Positions 8,774-18,253 of a stretch of 64,000 bases of DNA are shown here, one piece after another. The stretch comes from Streptosporangium pseudovulgare (GTDB taxonomy: Bacteria; Actinomycetota; Actinomycetes; Streptosporangiales; Streptosporangiaceae). The translations under genes and the position numbers were made by a program. Numbering within the stretch: position 1 is the stretch's first letter; every line of letters begins with the position of its first letter. The stretch covers positions 526,580-590,579 of the forward strand of contig NZ_BMQJ01000001.1 of assembly GCF_014648055.1 (NCBI RefSeq), in the 5' to 3' direction. The notes under the pieces were generated by a model. That model saw only the letters and a list, made by a program, of their open reading frames with translations, was not told the origin of the DNA and ran no database searches.

Positions 8774-8944
8774 CCACGACCCCTGGCAGGCGCTCCTGCC
8801 CTGGCACCGGCCGGTCGCCTGCCGGAGCCGTTCCTCCCGGAGAGCTACGGCGTCACAGGGTTTTGTGTGTGGGCCGGCCTGGTGGCCGGGGCTTGTGCCG
8901 ACGCGTCTCGGTCCGTCGTGCCGGAGGTCCTAAGCTGTGCGGTC

Positions 8945-9841
8945 ATGCGATGCCTCCCCCCGATCGGCGCCGGTCCGCGGCGCCCGGCCGCCGCCGCCCG
9001 CCGGACCGTCCTCGCGGTGGTCGCGTGCCTGACCGCGTGCGCGGCCGCGGCGCCGTACGGGACGACCGCGCGGGCCGCCTCGGCCACGACCCCGCACGCC
9101 GCCACACGGGTCGCCCCGGCCACCGCGCCGTACGGGACGGTCGGCCGGACCGTATCCGCCGGGAGCCCGTCGCTGGGGAGGGGAGGGCCGGCGGTCACGT
9201 CGTGCCCGGAGCCGCCGCTCGTCGACGGCGGGATCCCCCGGGGGCGCGAGTACCTCACCGCGGTCGTGAAGTGCCTGAACAGGTCGTGGTCCGGCCACTT
9301 CGCGCGTGCCGGGCTGCGTTTCCGCGCGCCCGCGGTCCGCTTCTACGAGGAGCCCGCCGAGCGCGTGTGCGGCGTGCCCTGGCCCACCGGCGCGGCGGCC
9401 TTCTACTGCACGGAGAAGGCCACGGTGGTGTTCCCGCTCACCGGCGACTGGATCGAGGGCCGGACCGACCTGTACCCGCTGAAGGTCGCGGCGCACGAGT
9501 ACGGCCACCACCTGCAGAGCCTCACCGGCTTCCGGGCCCGCTACGAGGCCCGCGCCCGCGCGGACCGCGCCCGCCGGGCCGAGCTCAACCGCCGCTACGA
9601 GCTGCAGGCGGACTGCCTGTCGGGGGTGTTCCTGGGCAGCGTCCGGGACTCCCTGTCCCGCACCGCGCCGGACTGGGCGGCCCTGTCGCAGGCGATCCGG
9701 GCCGCCGGCGACGACGGTGACGACGGCCCGCGCACCCATGGCACCGGCGCCCACCGGGTCCACTGGTTCGACCGCGGTCTCCGCACGGTCTCCCCGGCCG
9801 CCTGCGACACCTGGGCGGCCCCGCCGTCCGCGGTGTCGTGA
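8945..9841 (+). CDS. Putative secreted neutral zinc metallopeptidase (YpfJ-like)
   Basis: About 298 aa. A basic N-terminus is followed by a hydrophobic signal segment, RRTVLAVVACLTAC. LTAC would serve as a lipobox, so a lipoprotein is possible. After an Ala/Thr-rich linker, the catalytic domain contains HEYGHHLQ at about residue 183 (zinc and catalytic Glu) and ELQADC downstream, the combination typical of the putative neutral zinc metallopeptidase family. Several cysteines in the mature domain (VKCLNRSW, RVCGV, YCTEK) could form disulfides. I chose the ATG at 8945 because it gives a proper signal sequence. It is a single gene followed by a hairpin. Confidence 0.76.
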   Translation: MRCLPPIGAGPRRPAAAARRTVLAVVACLTACAAAAPYGTTARAASATTPHAATRVAPATAPYGTVGRTVSAGSPSLGRGGPAVTSCPEPPLVDGGIPRGREYLTAVVKCLNRSWSGHFARAGLRFRAPAVRFYEEPAERVCGVPWPTGAAAFYCTEKATVVFPLTGDWIEGRTDLYPLKVAAHEYGHHLQSLTGFRARYEARARADRARRAELNRRYELQADCLSGVFLGSVRDSLSRTAPDWAALSQAIRAAGDDGDDGPRTHGTGAHRVHWFDRGLRTVSPAACDTWAAPPSAVS

Positions 9842-9848
9842 CGGCGGG

Positions 9849-9869
9849 GCCGCCGCGACGCGCGGCGGC
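9849..9869 (+). terminator. Hairpin terminator after the zinc peptidase
   Basis: A perfect 9-bp stem (GCCGCCGCG / CGCGGCGGC) with a 3-base loop lies 8 bases after the peptidase stop. No U-tract is visible, as is common in actinomycetes. Confidence 0.5.
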
Positions 9870-10020
9870 ACGGCCGGTGACCGCACGGCGGGCGGCTACG
9901 GTGTGACGGGTACGGGCGGCACGCGGACGCCGGCCGGATGACGGGTCCGGGCGACGCGACGGGCGGCGGTGCGGTGAACGGGAACGGCGCGGGTGTCCCG
10001 GCGGGCGGGGGTGATGACAG

Positions 10021-11565
10021 GTGCTCAGACTGGACCGGCTGGTGAACGTCCTCGGCGGGTACGGCGCCCGCCTGTGCTGCGCCCCGGCGTCGCGGGCGGT
10101 GGAGCTGCGCAGCGTGGCGGTGCACGACCCGACCGACCCTCACCCCGCGACCGGCGACGTGTTCCTGTCGGTCGGCGTGGACTCGGCGGCCGACGCCGTA
10201 CGGCTGGCCCGGGCGGCGCGGGCCGCCGCGGTGCTGGTGCGCGGGCGGCCGCCGCTGGACGAGGAGGCCCTGGCCGGTGCCCGGGACGCCGGGATCGCCG
10301 TGCTGCTGGTGGAGCCGGAGGTGTCGTGGAGCCAGCTGGCCGGCGTGGTGTACGGGCTGGTGGTCGAGGGCCGCCAGACCGACGCCGGGCGGGGGCCCAC
10401 CGACCTGTTCGCCCTGGCCGACGCGCTGGCGGCCGAGGTCGGCTCCGCGGTGACGATCGAGGACCAGATGTCGCGGGTGCTGGCCTACTCCGGTTCGCAG
10501 CAGGCCGCCGACCCGGCACGGCTGGAGACGATCCTGGGCCGGCGGGTGCCGGAGGCGATGCGCCGGCTGTTCGAGCGCGGCGGCGTCTTCGCGCACCTGA
10601 CGACCTCCGACGAGCCTCTGTTCGTCGAGCCCTCACCCGAACACGGCCTGCGGGGACGCATGGTGGTCGCGGTGCGCGCCGGACGCGAGCTGCTCGGCTC
10701 GATCTGGGTGGAGTGCGAGCGCCCGCTGCCCGAGGAGCGCCGGGTCGTCCTCGTGGACGGGGCGCGGGCCGTCGCGCTGCACCTGCTGCGGTCCCGGGTC
10801 GGCGCCGATCTGGAGCGCCAGGTGGAGTCGGACCTGGTCATCCGGCTGCTGGAGGGCACGGCCGAGGCGCCTTCCCTGGTCAGCAGGCTCGGCCTGCCCG
10901 GGGGCCGGTTCCGGGTGATCGCGTTGCAGGCCCACGTCGCCGAGGAGCGGCACGCGGCGATCCTGCTGGCCTTCGAACGCGCGACCACGGGGTTCGGCTG
11001 GTCCCGGCCGGGACGCAGCGCGCTGTTCGGCAACACCCTGTACACCGTGCTGCCCTGCGGCGGCGACCCCGGGCCCGCCCGCGACTGGCTCGCCTCGATC
11101 GTGAACGTCCTGCCGCGGCGGGTCACCGTGTTCGCCGGCGTCGGCGGGACCGCGGACCTGGGCCAGTTGCCCGCGAGCCGGCAAGAGGCCGACGAGAGCC
11201 TCGCCCTGCGGGCCGCCCGGCCCCGCGGCGACCTGGCGGTCGTCTACGACGAGTCGTGGGACGGGATCCTGTTGCAGCGCCTGCGGGCGGCCGCCTCCGC
11301 CGGGCGCGTCCCGGCCCGCGGACCCGTCGCCGAGCTGACCAGGCACGACGCCGAGCGCGGCACCCGGTACATCGCGACGCTGCGCGCCTGGCTGGAGGAG
11401 CAGGGGGACCCGGTCGCCGCCGGGAACCGCCTGGGCGTCCACCCCAACACCGTCCGCTACCGGCTGCGCCGGATGGGGGAGATCACGAATCTGCAGCTGG
11501 AGCTGCCGGAGAAGCGGCTGGCGATGATCATCGCGCTGGCCGCAGGGCAGGACGAGCGGCCCTGA
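10021..11565 (+). CDS. PucR/CdaR family transcriptional regulator
   Basis: A 514-aa regulator starting with GTG at 10021. Residues 1-120 form the purine-catabolism-regulator sensory domain (PucR family). Residues 125-240 look GAF-like (LADALAAEVGSAVTIEDQMSRVLAYS). A central GGDEF-like region follows, and the C-terminal helix-turn-helix is AAGNRLGVHPNTVRYRLRRMGEIT (about residues 470-495). Such proteins activate purine or amino-acid catabolic genes. The next gene, 312 bases downstream on the same strand, encodes an amino-acid-oxidase-like flavoenzyme and is the likely target. Confidence 0.88.
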   Translation: MLRLDRLVNVLGGYGARLCCAPASRAVELRSVAVHDPTDPHPATGDVFLSVGVDSAADAVRLARAARAAAVLVRGRPPLDEEALAGARDAGIAVLLVEPEVSWSQLAGVVYGLVVEGRQTDAGRGPTDLFALADALAAEVGSAVTIEDQMSRVLAYSGSQQAADPARLETILGRRVPEAMRRLFERGGVFAHLTTSDEPLFVEPSPEHGLRGRMVVAVRAGRELLGSIWVECERPLPEERRVVLVDGARAVALHLLRSRVGADLERQVESDLVIRLLEGTAEAPSLVSRLGLPGGRFRVIALQAHVAEERHAAILLAFERATTGFGWSRPGRSALFGNTLYTVLPCGGDPGPARDWLASIVNVLPRRVTVFAGVGGTADLGQLPASRQEADESLALRAARPRGDLAVVYDESWDGILLQRLRAAASAGRVPARGPVAELTRHDAERGTRYIATLRAWLEEQGDPVAAGNRLGVHPNTVRYRLRRMGEITNLQLELPEKRLAMIIALAAGQDERP

Positions 11566-11877
11566 CCCCGGGCGGCGGTCCCGGCCTTCCGGCGTCCGCG
11601 ACGACGGCTCCCGGGAACGTCCCGGCGGCTCCCCGGAGGTGAGGCGAGATCCCCGGCAACCTCCGGCGGCTCCCGAGGGTGCCGACGGCGGCCCGGGTGT
11701 TTGTCACGGCCGGACAAGCCCGGCGTCACCGGTTGTCCGGCGCCGACAGACCGCTCCCGCGCCGGGCACGTCATGCTCGTGCCACGCGGGCGAGACACGC
11801 GTCGGGCGTACGACGAGCGTACGTCCGCCGGACGCCGTACGTACGGCGAGCGGACGAGTCGGAGCGGAGAGGTTGTC
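11566..11877. promoter_or_regulatory. 312-base intergenic region with clustered GTAC-centred palindromes
   Basis: There is no gene here. The last 60 bases before the flavoenzyme hold dense symmetry: CGTCCGCCGGACG at 11822-11834 and the perfect palindrome GCCGTACGTACGGC at 11834-11847, preceded by two further GCGTACG elements (around 11800-11823). This is a plausible landing site for the upstream PucR-type regulator. GTAC-rich low complexity is common in this genome, so confidence is modest. Confidence 0.35.
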
Positions 11878-13125
11878 ATGGGCATCGAGGGACCGCGCAC
11901 GGCGGTGGTGATCGGCGCCGGCGTGGTGGGACTGTCCACCGCCTGGTTCCTGCAGGAGCGCGGTGTGGAGGTCACCGTGGTGGACCGCGACGGCGTCGCC
12001 GCGGGCGCGTCGTGGGGCAACGCGGGCTGGCTCTCCCCGGGGCTGGCCATCCCGCTGAACGAGCCCGGGGTGCTGCGCTACGGCATGCGCTCCCTGCTGG
12101 ACCCGAGCGCCCCGCTGCACGTTCCGGCCACACTGGACACGGGGCTGTGGTCCTTCCTCACGCGGTTCACCGTCAACTGCACCTGGCGGTCGTGGGGCCG
12201 CGCCGTGAAGGCCAACCTCCCGTTCAACGAGGAGTGCCTGGAGGCGTTCGACGTGCTCACCGCCAACGGCGTCGAGGCCCCCACGGTGGAGGCGCCGATC
12301 CTGGCCGGGTTCGAGACCTCGCGCCAGGCCGTGGGTCTCCTGCACGAGCTGCGCCGGATCAACCGGTCCGGGCTGCACATCGACTACGAGGTGCTCGACC
12401 GCGACCGCCTCGCCGGGTACGCGCCGCAGCTCTCCTCCGGGGTGCGGGTCGGGATCCGGCTGGACGGCCAGCGCTATGTCGATCCCGGGGAGTTCACCCG
12501 CTCGCTGGCCCGTTCCGTCGTCGCCCGCGGCGGCGTCATCCGGTCCGGTTTCCGGGTGACCGGGGTGGATGACGACGCGGGCCGGCTCACCGTCCGGTCC
12601 GGCGCGGGGGACGACGTCACCGCCGACGCCGTCGTCCTGGCCACCGGCGCCTGGCTGAACGTGCTCGGCCGGGAGTGGGGGGTGCGGACGCCGGTGCGCG
12701 CCGGACGCGGCTACTCCTTCACCGTGCCGACCGCCGAGCCGGTGCCCGGGCCGATCTACCTGCCCGCCGTACGCGTGGCCTGCACGCCGTACCAGGGCGG
12801 GCTGCGCGTCGCCGGGACGATGGAGTTCCGCGACGCGGACGCCCCCCTGGACCCGCGGCGCGTCCAGGCCATCATCGAGTCCGCCCGGCCGCTGCTGGCC
12901 GGCGTCTCCTGGGAGGAGCGCACCGACACCTGGGTCGGCCCGCGCCCCGTCACGCCCGACGGGCGGCCGCTCGTCGGCGCGACCAACGCGCCGGGACGGT
13001 TCGTCGCGGGCGGTCACGGCATGTGGGGGTTCACCCACGGGCCGGTGACCGGGCGCATGCTCGCCGAGCAGATCACCACCGGCAAGCAGCCCGAGGCCCT
13101 GCGCGACTTCGACCCCACCCGCTGA
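11878..13125 (+). CDS. FAD-dependent D-amino-acid dehydrogenase-like oxidoreductase
   Basis: A 415-aa DAO/DadA-family flavoenzyme. The dinucleotide-binding motif VVIGAGVVGLSTAWFLQERG is at residues 9-28. GASWGNAGWLSP follows, a signature shared with DadA. The C-terminal FAD contact is RFVAGGHGMWGFTHGPVTG. It probably oxidatively deaminates a D-amino acid or related amine (such as proline or hydroxyproline-type substrates), passing electrons to a quinone or acceptor. The ATG at 11878 has a GGAG/AGAGG upstream; in-frame extension upstream is low-complexity. It is probably controlled by the PucR regulator just before it. Confidence 0.86.
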   Translation: MGIEGPRTAVVIGAGVVGLSTAWFLQERGVEVTVVDRDGVAAGASWGNAGWLSPGLAIPLNEPGVLRYGMRSLLDPSAPLHVPATLDTGLWSFLTRFTVNCTWRSWGRAVKANLPFNEECLEAFDVLTANGVEAPTVEAPILAGFETSRQAVGLLHELRRINRSGLHIDYEVLDRDRLAGYAPQLSSGVRVGIRLDGQRYVDPGEFTRSLARSVVARGGVIRSGFRVTGVDDDAGRLTVRSGAGDDVTADAVVLATGAWLNVLGREWGVRTPVRAGRGYSFTVPTAEPVPGPIYLPAVRVACTPYQGGLRVAGTMEFRDADAPLDPRRVQAIIESARPLLAGVSWEERTDTWVGPRPVTPDGRPLVGATNAPGRFVAGGHGMWGFTHGPVTGRMLAEQITTGKQPEALRDFDPTR

Positions 13126-13190
13126 GGACCCCACCCGCAGAGGACCTCGTCCGCTGAGGACCTCATCGGCTGAGAACCCCACCCACTGAG
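13122..13190. repeat. 16-bp tandem repeat, 4.3 copies
   Basis: Imperfect head-to-tail 16-base units begin CTGAGGACCCCACCCG and start inside the flavoenzyme stop codon (units at 13122, 13138, 13154 and 13170). The array is followed directly by the terminator hairpin at 13196. Confidence 0.75.
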
Positions 13191-13195
13191 CGAAC

Positions 13196-13231
13196 CGCCG
13201 CCGTCCGCGCCGCCCGGCGCGGGCGGCGGCG
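13196..13231 (+). terminator. Strong hairpin terminator between the flavoenzyme gene and narK
   Basis: A 16-bp stem (CGCCGCCGTCCGCGCC / GGCGCGGGCGGCGGCG, one U-G wobble) with a GCCC loop. It isolates the narK promoter from upstream transcription. Confidence 0.72.
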
Positions 13232-13269
13232 GCGGCGTGAGAACCTTTGCCGTCTCCTGGCCGGTATGT

Positions 13270-13340
13270 GTCATTGGGCGGAGGCGATGGGACCAAAGAC
13301 CCTGATGTCCGGGTGTGCCCTCCGGGGAAGGTGATCTCCG
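13270..13340 (+). promoter_or_regulatory. narK promoter region with paired DosR/DevR-like boxes
   Basis: The core GACCAAAGAC at 13291-13300, within GGGACCAAAGACCC, is the reverse complement of GGGTCTTTGGTCCC and closely resembles the DevR/DosR box. A weaker inverted copy, GTCATTGGGC at 13270-13279, lies exactly 21 bases upstream, centre to centre. The following TCCGGGGAAGGTGATCTCCG (13321-13340) is conserved, at the same spacing, upstream of the second narJ (21719-21738). This suggests hypoxia/NO-responsive control. The narK start is 36 bases downstream. Confidence 0.58.
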
Positions 13341-13376
13341 AGCGCTCGCCGCAAGGGATCGGAGGGTTTCGCCGCG

Positions 13377-14591
13377 ATGAGGACCACCCCGCAGACCGCC
13401 CCGCGGGCGACCGGAGCCGGAGGGGGCGCGACGGTCGCGCTGATACTGGCGACGGTCGCGTTCGCGGTGAACTTCTGGGCCTGGGCCCTGCTCAGCCCGC
13501 TCGGCCCGGCCTACCAGGAGCTTCTCCGGCTGAGCCCCGGCGAGGTGTCGATCCTGGTCGCCGTCCCGGTCATCGTCGGGTCGCTGGGCCGGATCGTGCT
13601 GGGCGGGCTGACCGACCGCTACGGCGGGCGCGCGGTCTTCGCGGTGACGAGCCTGCTGGGCGTGGCCCCCGTGGTGTTCCTGGCCTTCGCCGAGAACTAC
13701 CCGGCGCTGCTGACCGGCGGGTTCCTGCTCGGCATGACGGGGGCGACCTTCGCGATCGGCGTGCCGTACGTCAACGCGTGGTATCCGCCGGAGCGCCGCG
13801 GGCTGGCGCTGGGGATCTTCGGCATGGGCAACATCGGCACCGCGATCTCCGGCTTCGCCACCCCGTGGCTGGCGGACGCCTACGGACGCAGGGTGCCGTT
13901 CTTCGTGGTCGCCGCCGCGCTCGTCGTGGTCGGCGTGGTCTTCTGGGTGGTGGGCCGGAACGCCCCGGGCACCCGGCCGGCCGCCGAGCCGTTCACCACC
14001 CGGTTCCTCGCCGCGGCGCGGCTGCGCGTCACCCGTGAGCTGGCGGCGATGTACGCGCTGACCTTCGGCGGGTTCGTCGCCTTCGGCGTCTACCTGCCGC
14101 TGTACCTCAAAGCCGGTTACGGCCTGACCGCCCCTGACGCCGCGGCCAGGGCCGCCGGGTTCGTGGTTCTGGCCACCCTCGCCCGGCCCGCGGGCGGCTG
14201 GCTGGCCGACCGGCTGGGCGGCCGCCCGGTGCTGGCCGTGGCGCTGGCGGTCGTGACGGCGTGCGCGGTCGTGGTGGCCTTCACCCCGGCGTTGCCGCTG
14301 GCCACGGCCGCCTTCCTGGCCATGGCCGCGGCGCTCGGCGTGGGCAACGGCGCGGTGTTCGCCCTGCTGGGGCGGATGGTTCCGGGCCCGATGGTCGGCA
14401 GCGCGACCGGCGTGGTCGGCGCGGCCGGCGGGCTCGGCGGGTTCCTGCCGCCGATCGTGATGGGGCTGATCTACCAGGCGACCGGCTCCTACGCCATCGG
14501 GCTGATGCTGCTGGCGACGGTCGCCGCCGCCGCGTTCGTCTACTGCCGCTTCGCGCTCGGCGCGAAGGAGCCGAAGGAGGGCATCGCATGA
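13377..14591 (+). CDS. narK: Nitrate/nitrite transporter, NarK family MFS
   Basis: A 404-aa MFS protein with 12 predicted helices. The nitrate-signature segments are present: FAVNFWAWALLSPLGP in helix 1, the loop GGLTDRYGGR, and RRGLALGIFGMGNIGTA in helix 5. It imports nitrate and/or exports nitrite across the cytoplasmic membrane for the respiratory reductase. Its stop overlaps the narG start (ATGA at 14588), placing it first in a narKGHJI operon. The promoter just upstream carries DosR-like boxes. Confidence 0.93.
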   Translation: MRTTPQTAPRATGAGGGATVALILATVAFAVNFWAWALLSPLGPAYQELLRLSPGEVSILVAVPVIVGSLGRIVLGGLTDRYGGRAVFAVTSLLGVAPVVFLAFAENYPALLTGGFLLGMTGATFAIGVPYVNAWYPPERRGLALGIFGMGNIGTAISGFATPWLADAYGRRVPFFVVAAALVVVGVVFWVVGRNAPGTRPAAEPFTTRFLAAARLRVTRELAAMYALTFGGFVAFGVYLPLYLKAGYGLTAPDAAARAAGFVVLATLARPAGGWLADRLGGRPVLAVALAVVTACAVVVAFTPALPLATAAFLAMAAALGVGNGAVFALLGRMVPGPMVGSATGVVGAAGGLGGFLPPIVMGLIYQATGSYAIGLMLLATVAAAAFVYCRFALGAKEPKEGIA

Positions 14592-17500
14592 CCGCCATGG
14601 ACGGACCCGTCAGCGACGCCCTGCTCCGGCTGGGCCGCCACCTGCGCCCCGGGGAGGTGTCCGCCGACCTGCGGACGCTGCACCGGATCGGCGGCCGTCA
14701 GGGCGACGCCTTCTACCGCGACCGGTGGAGCCACGACAAGGTGGTGCGCTCGACGCACGGGGTGAACTGCACCGGCTCCTGCTCGTGGAAGGTCTACGTC
14801 AAGGACGGGATCATCACCTGGGAGGCGCAGCAGACCGACTACCCCGGCGTCGGGCCGGACCGGCCGGCGTACGAGCCGCGCGGCTGCCCGCGGGGCGCCG
14901 CGTTCTCCTGGTACACCTACTCCCCCACCCGGGTCCGCTTCCCCTACGCCCGCGGCGTGCTGGTGGAGATGTACCGGGAGGCGAAGGCGCGGCTCGGCGA
15001 CCCGGTGGCCGCCTGGGCCGACGTCGTCTCCGACCCGGTACGGCGCCGCCGCTACCAGTCGGCCAGGGGCAGGGGCGGCCTGGTCCGCGTCACCTGGGAC
15101 GAGGCGACGGAGATGATCGCCGCAGCGCACGTGCACACGATCAGGGCGTACGGTCCCGACCGGGTCGCCGGGTTCTCCCCCATCCCCGCGATGTCCATGG
15201 TCTCCCACGCCGCGGGATCACGGTTCGTCTCGCTGATCGGCGGCGCCATGCTGTCGTTCTACGACTGGTACGCCGACCTGCCGGTCGCCTCCCCGCAGGT
15301 CTTCGGCGACCAGACCGACGTGCCGGAGTCGGCCGACTGGTGGGACGCCGCCTACTTGATGCTGTGGGGCTCCAACGTGCCGGTCACCCGTACCCCCGAC
15401 GCGCACTACATGGCCGAGGCCCGCTACCGCGGCCAGAAGGTCGTGGTCGTCTCCCCCGACTACAGCGACGCGACCAAGTTCGCCGACGAGTGGCTGGCCC
15501 CGCACCCGGGCACCGACGGCGCGCTGGCCATGGCCATGGGGCACGTGATCCTGAAGGAGTTCTTCGTCGACCGGCGGACGCCGTACTTCGACGACTACGT
15601 CCGGCGCCACACCGACCTGCCGTTCCTGGTCGCGCTGGAGGAGCGCGACGGCTCCCTGGTGCCCGGGAAGTTCCTGACCGCCGCCGACCTCGGCGAGGAG
15701 GGGGCGGAGGCGGCGTTCAAGACGGTGCTCCTGGACCGGGCGACCGGCGGGCCGGCCGTGCCCAACGGCTCGCTCGGCTTCCGTTACTCCGCCGGGGGCG
15801 AGGGCCGCTGGAACCTCGACCTGGGGGACATCGACCCGGCGGCGTCCCTGCACGGCCTGCCCGGGGCCGAGGCCGTACCGGTCGCGCTGCCCCGGTTCGA
15901 CGAGCCGGACGGCGACGGGGTGCTGCGCCGCGGGGTGCCCGCGCTGCGGGTCGCGGACCGCCTCGTCACCACGGTCTTCGACCTCCTGCTCGCCCAGTAC
16001 GGCGTGGCCCGCCCCGGCCTGCCGGGCGGCTGGCCGGCCTCCTACGAGGACGCGGCCGAGCCGTACACCCCGGCCTGGCAGGAGGCGGTGACCGGGGTGC
16101 CGGCGGCGCGGGCGGCGCGGATCGCCCGCGAGTTCGCCCGCACGGCCGAGGAGTCCGGCGGCCGCTCGATGATCATCATGGGGGCGGGCGCCAACCACTG
16201 GTTCCACTCCGACACGATCTACCGGTCGTTCCTGGCGCTGACCACGCTGACCGGCTGCCAGGGCGTCAACGGCGGCGGCTGGGCGCACTACGTGGGTCAG
16301 GAGAAGTGCCGGCCCGTCACCGGCTGGGCGCAGCTCGCGGGCGGGCTCGACTGGGCGCGCCCGCCCCGGCAGATGATCGGCACCGCCTACTGGTACCTGC
16401 ACACCGACCAGTGGCGCTACGACACCTACACCGCCGACACCGTCTCCTCACCGCTCGGCGACGGCTCGTTCGCCGGGAAGGCCACCGCGGACCTGCTGTC
16501 GCAGTCGGCCCGGCTGGGCTGGATGCCGTCGTACCCGACGTTCGACCGCAACCCCCTGGACCTGGCCGACGAGGCCGCCGCGGCCGGGCTGGAGCCGGGG
16601 CCGTACATCGCCGAGCGGGTCGCCTCGGGCGCCCTCGGCTTCGCCTGCGAGGACCCCGACGCGCCGGGCAACTGGCCGCGGGTGCTGACGGTGTGGCGGG
16701 CCAACCTGCTGGGCTCCTCGGCCAAGGGCAACGAGTACTTCCTGCGCCACCTGCTGGGCGCCGACTCCTCGGTGCGGGCGGAGGAGGCCGCGCCCGGCCG
16801 GCGGCCCGGCGACGTGCGCTGGCGCGAGGAGACGCCGCAGGGCAAGCTCGACCTGCTGCTGTCGCTGGACTTCCGCATGACGTCCACGACGCTGTTCTCC
16901 GACATCGTGCTGCCCGCCGCGACGTGGTACGAGAAGCACGACCTGTCGTCGACCGACATGCACCCGTTCGTCCACGCCTTCTCCCCCGCGATCGACCCGC
17001 CCTGGCAGACCCGCACCGACTTCGCCGCGTTCACCGCCATCGCGGAGGCGTTCAGCGCCCTGGCCCGCACCCATCTCGGGACGCGGCGGGACGTGGTGGC
17101 GGTGCCGCTGCTGCACGACACCCCCGACGAGCTGGCCACCCCGCACGGCCGGGTGCGCGACTGGCGGCTGACCGGGGAGACGCCCGTACCCGGCCGGGAC
17201 TTCCCGAAGATCGTGACGGTCGAGCGCGACTACGGCGCCGTCGCGGAGAAGATGGCCGCGCTCGGCCCCCTGGCGGACCGGCTCGGCGCCACGACCAAGG
17301 GCGTCACCTACGACGTGGCCGAGGAGGTGGACCGGCTGCGGAGCGTCAACGGCGCCGTCCGCGGCGGCGCGGCCGACGGCCGGCCGTCCCTGGCCCGCGA
17401 CGTCGACATGTGCGAGGCGATCCTCGCCCTGTCGGGCACCACCAACGGGCGGCTGGCCGCGCAGGGGTTCGCCACGCTGGCCCGCCGTACCGGGACCTCC

Positions 17501-18253
17501 TTCGACGGCCTCGCCGACGAGCACAAACGGATCACCTTCGCCGACACCCAGGCCCGCCCGGTGCCGGTGACCACCTCCCCGGAGTGGTCGGGCAGCGAGA
17601 CCGGCGGGCGCCGCTACTCGGCGTTCACCGTCAACGTCGAGCACCGCAAACCCTGGCACACCCTCACCGGCCGCCAGCACTTCTTCCTGGACCACGACTG
17701 GATGCACGAGGCCGGGGAGGCGCTTCCGGTCTACCGGCCGCCGCTGAACATGACCGCGCTGTTCGGCGAGCCGGGTCTCGGGGAGGGCGGCGCCGAGGGC
17801 GTCGTCGTGCGCTACCTCACCCCGCACTCCAAGTGGTCGATCCACTCCGAGTACCAGGACAACCTGCTGATGCTGTCGCTGTCGCGGGGCGGGCCGACCA
17901 TCTGGATGAGCCCGGCCGACGCCGCCCGCGCGGGCATCGCCGACAACGACTGGGTGGAGGCGGTCAACCGCAACGGCGTGGTGGTGGCGCGGGCGGTCGT
18001 CTCGCACCGCATGCCGGCCGGGACGGTGTACATGTACCACGCCCAGGAGCGGGTGGTGGACGTGCCGAAGAGCGAGACCTCCGGCAGGCGCGGCGGCATC
18101 CACAACTCCCTGACCCGCCTGCTGGTCAAGCCGACCCACCTCATCGGCGGCTACGCCCAGCTCACGTTCGCCTTCAACTACCTGGGCCCGACCGGCAACC
18201 AGCGCGACGAGATCACGGTGGTCCGCCGCCGCTCGCAGGAGGTCGACTACTGA
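14588..18253 (+). CDS. narG: Respiratory nitrate reductase alpha subunit (molybdenum catalytic subunit)
   Basis: A 1221-aa protein, the usual length. It reduces nitrate to nitrite at a bis-MGD molybdenum centre. The FS0 [4Fe-4S] ligands are His57, Cys61, Cys65 and Cys100 (HGVNCTGSC, then RGCPRG), and the expected Mo-ligand aspartate is Asp226 in SFYDWYADLP. No twin-arginine signal is apparent at the N-terminus, so the active site is probably cytoplasmic, as in the E. coli NarG type. It is translationally coupled to narK upstream. Its stop TGA overlaps an ATG (18253) that opens the micro-ORF preceding narH. Confidence 0.97.
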   Translation: MTAMDGPVSDALLRLGRHLRPGEVSADLRTLHRIGGRQGDAFYRDRWSHDKVVRSTHGVNCTGSCSWKVYVKDGIITWEAQQTDYPGVGPDRPAYEPRGCPRGAAFSWYTYSPTRVRFPYARGVLVEMYREAKARLGDPVAAWADVVSDPVRRRRYQSARGRGGLVRVTWDEATEMIAAAHVHTIRAYGPDRVAGFSPIPAMSMVSHAAGSRFVSLIGGAMLSFYDWYADLPVASPQVFGDQTDVPESADWWDAAYLMLWGSNVPVTRTPDAHYMAEARYRGQKVVVVSPDYSDATKFADEWLAPHPGTDGALAMAMGHVILKEFFVDRRTPYFDDYVRRHTDLPFLVALEERDGSLVPGKFLTAADLGEEGAEAAFKTVLLDRATGGPAVPNGSLGFRYSAGGEGRWNLDLGDIDPAASLHGLPGAEAVPVALPRFDEPDGDGVLRRGVPALRVADRLVTTVFDLLLAQYGVARPGLPGGWPASYEDAAEPYTPAWQEAVTGVPAARAARIAREFARTAEESGGRSMIIMGAGANHWFHSDTIYRSFLALTTLTGCQGVNGGGWAHYVGQEKCRPVTGWAQLAGGLDWARPPRQMIGTAYWYLHTDQWRYDTYTADTVSSPLGDGSFAGKATADLLSQSARLGWMPSYPTFDRNPLDLADEAAAAGLEPGPYIAERVASGALGFACEDPDAPGNWPRVLTVWRANLLGSSAKGNEYFLRHLLGADSSVRAEEAAPGRRPGDVRWREETPQGKLDLLLSLDFRMTSTTLFSDIVLPAATWYEKHDLSSTDMHPFVHAFSPAIDPPWQTRTDFAAFTAIAEAFSALARTHLGTRRDVVAVPLLHDTPDELATPHGRVRDWRLTGETPVPGRDFPKIVTVERDYGAVAEKMAALGPLADRLGATTKGVTYDVAEEVDRLRSVNGAVRGGAADGRPSLARDVDMCEAILALSGTTNGRLAAQGFATLARRTGTSFDGLADEHKRITFADTQARPVPVTTSPEWSGSETGGRRYSAFTVNVEHRKPWHTLTGRQHFFLDHDWMHEAGEALPVYRPPLNMTALFGEPGLGEGGAEGVVVRYLTPHSKWSIHSEYQDNLLMLSLSRGGPTIWMSPADAARAGIADNDWVEAVNRNGVVVARAVVSHRMPAGTVYMYHAQERVVDVPKSETSGRRGGIHNSLTRLLVKPTHLIGGYAQLTFAFNYLGPTGNQRDEITVVRRRSQEVDY

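Noticed and set aside
8785..8823. Terminator after the phosphotransferase gene
   Set aside because: GGCAGGCG/CGCCTGCC arms are separated by 23 bases with no U-tract; too weak to annotate.
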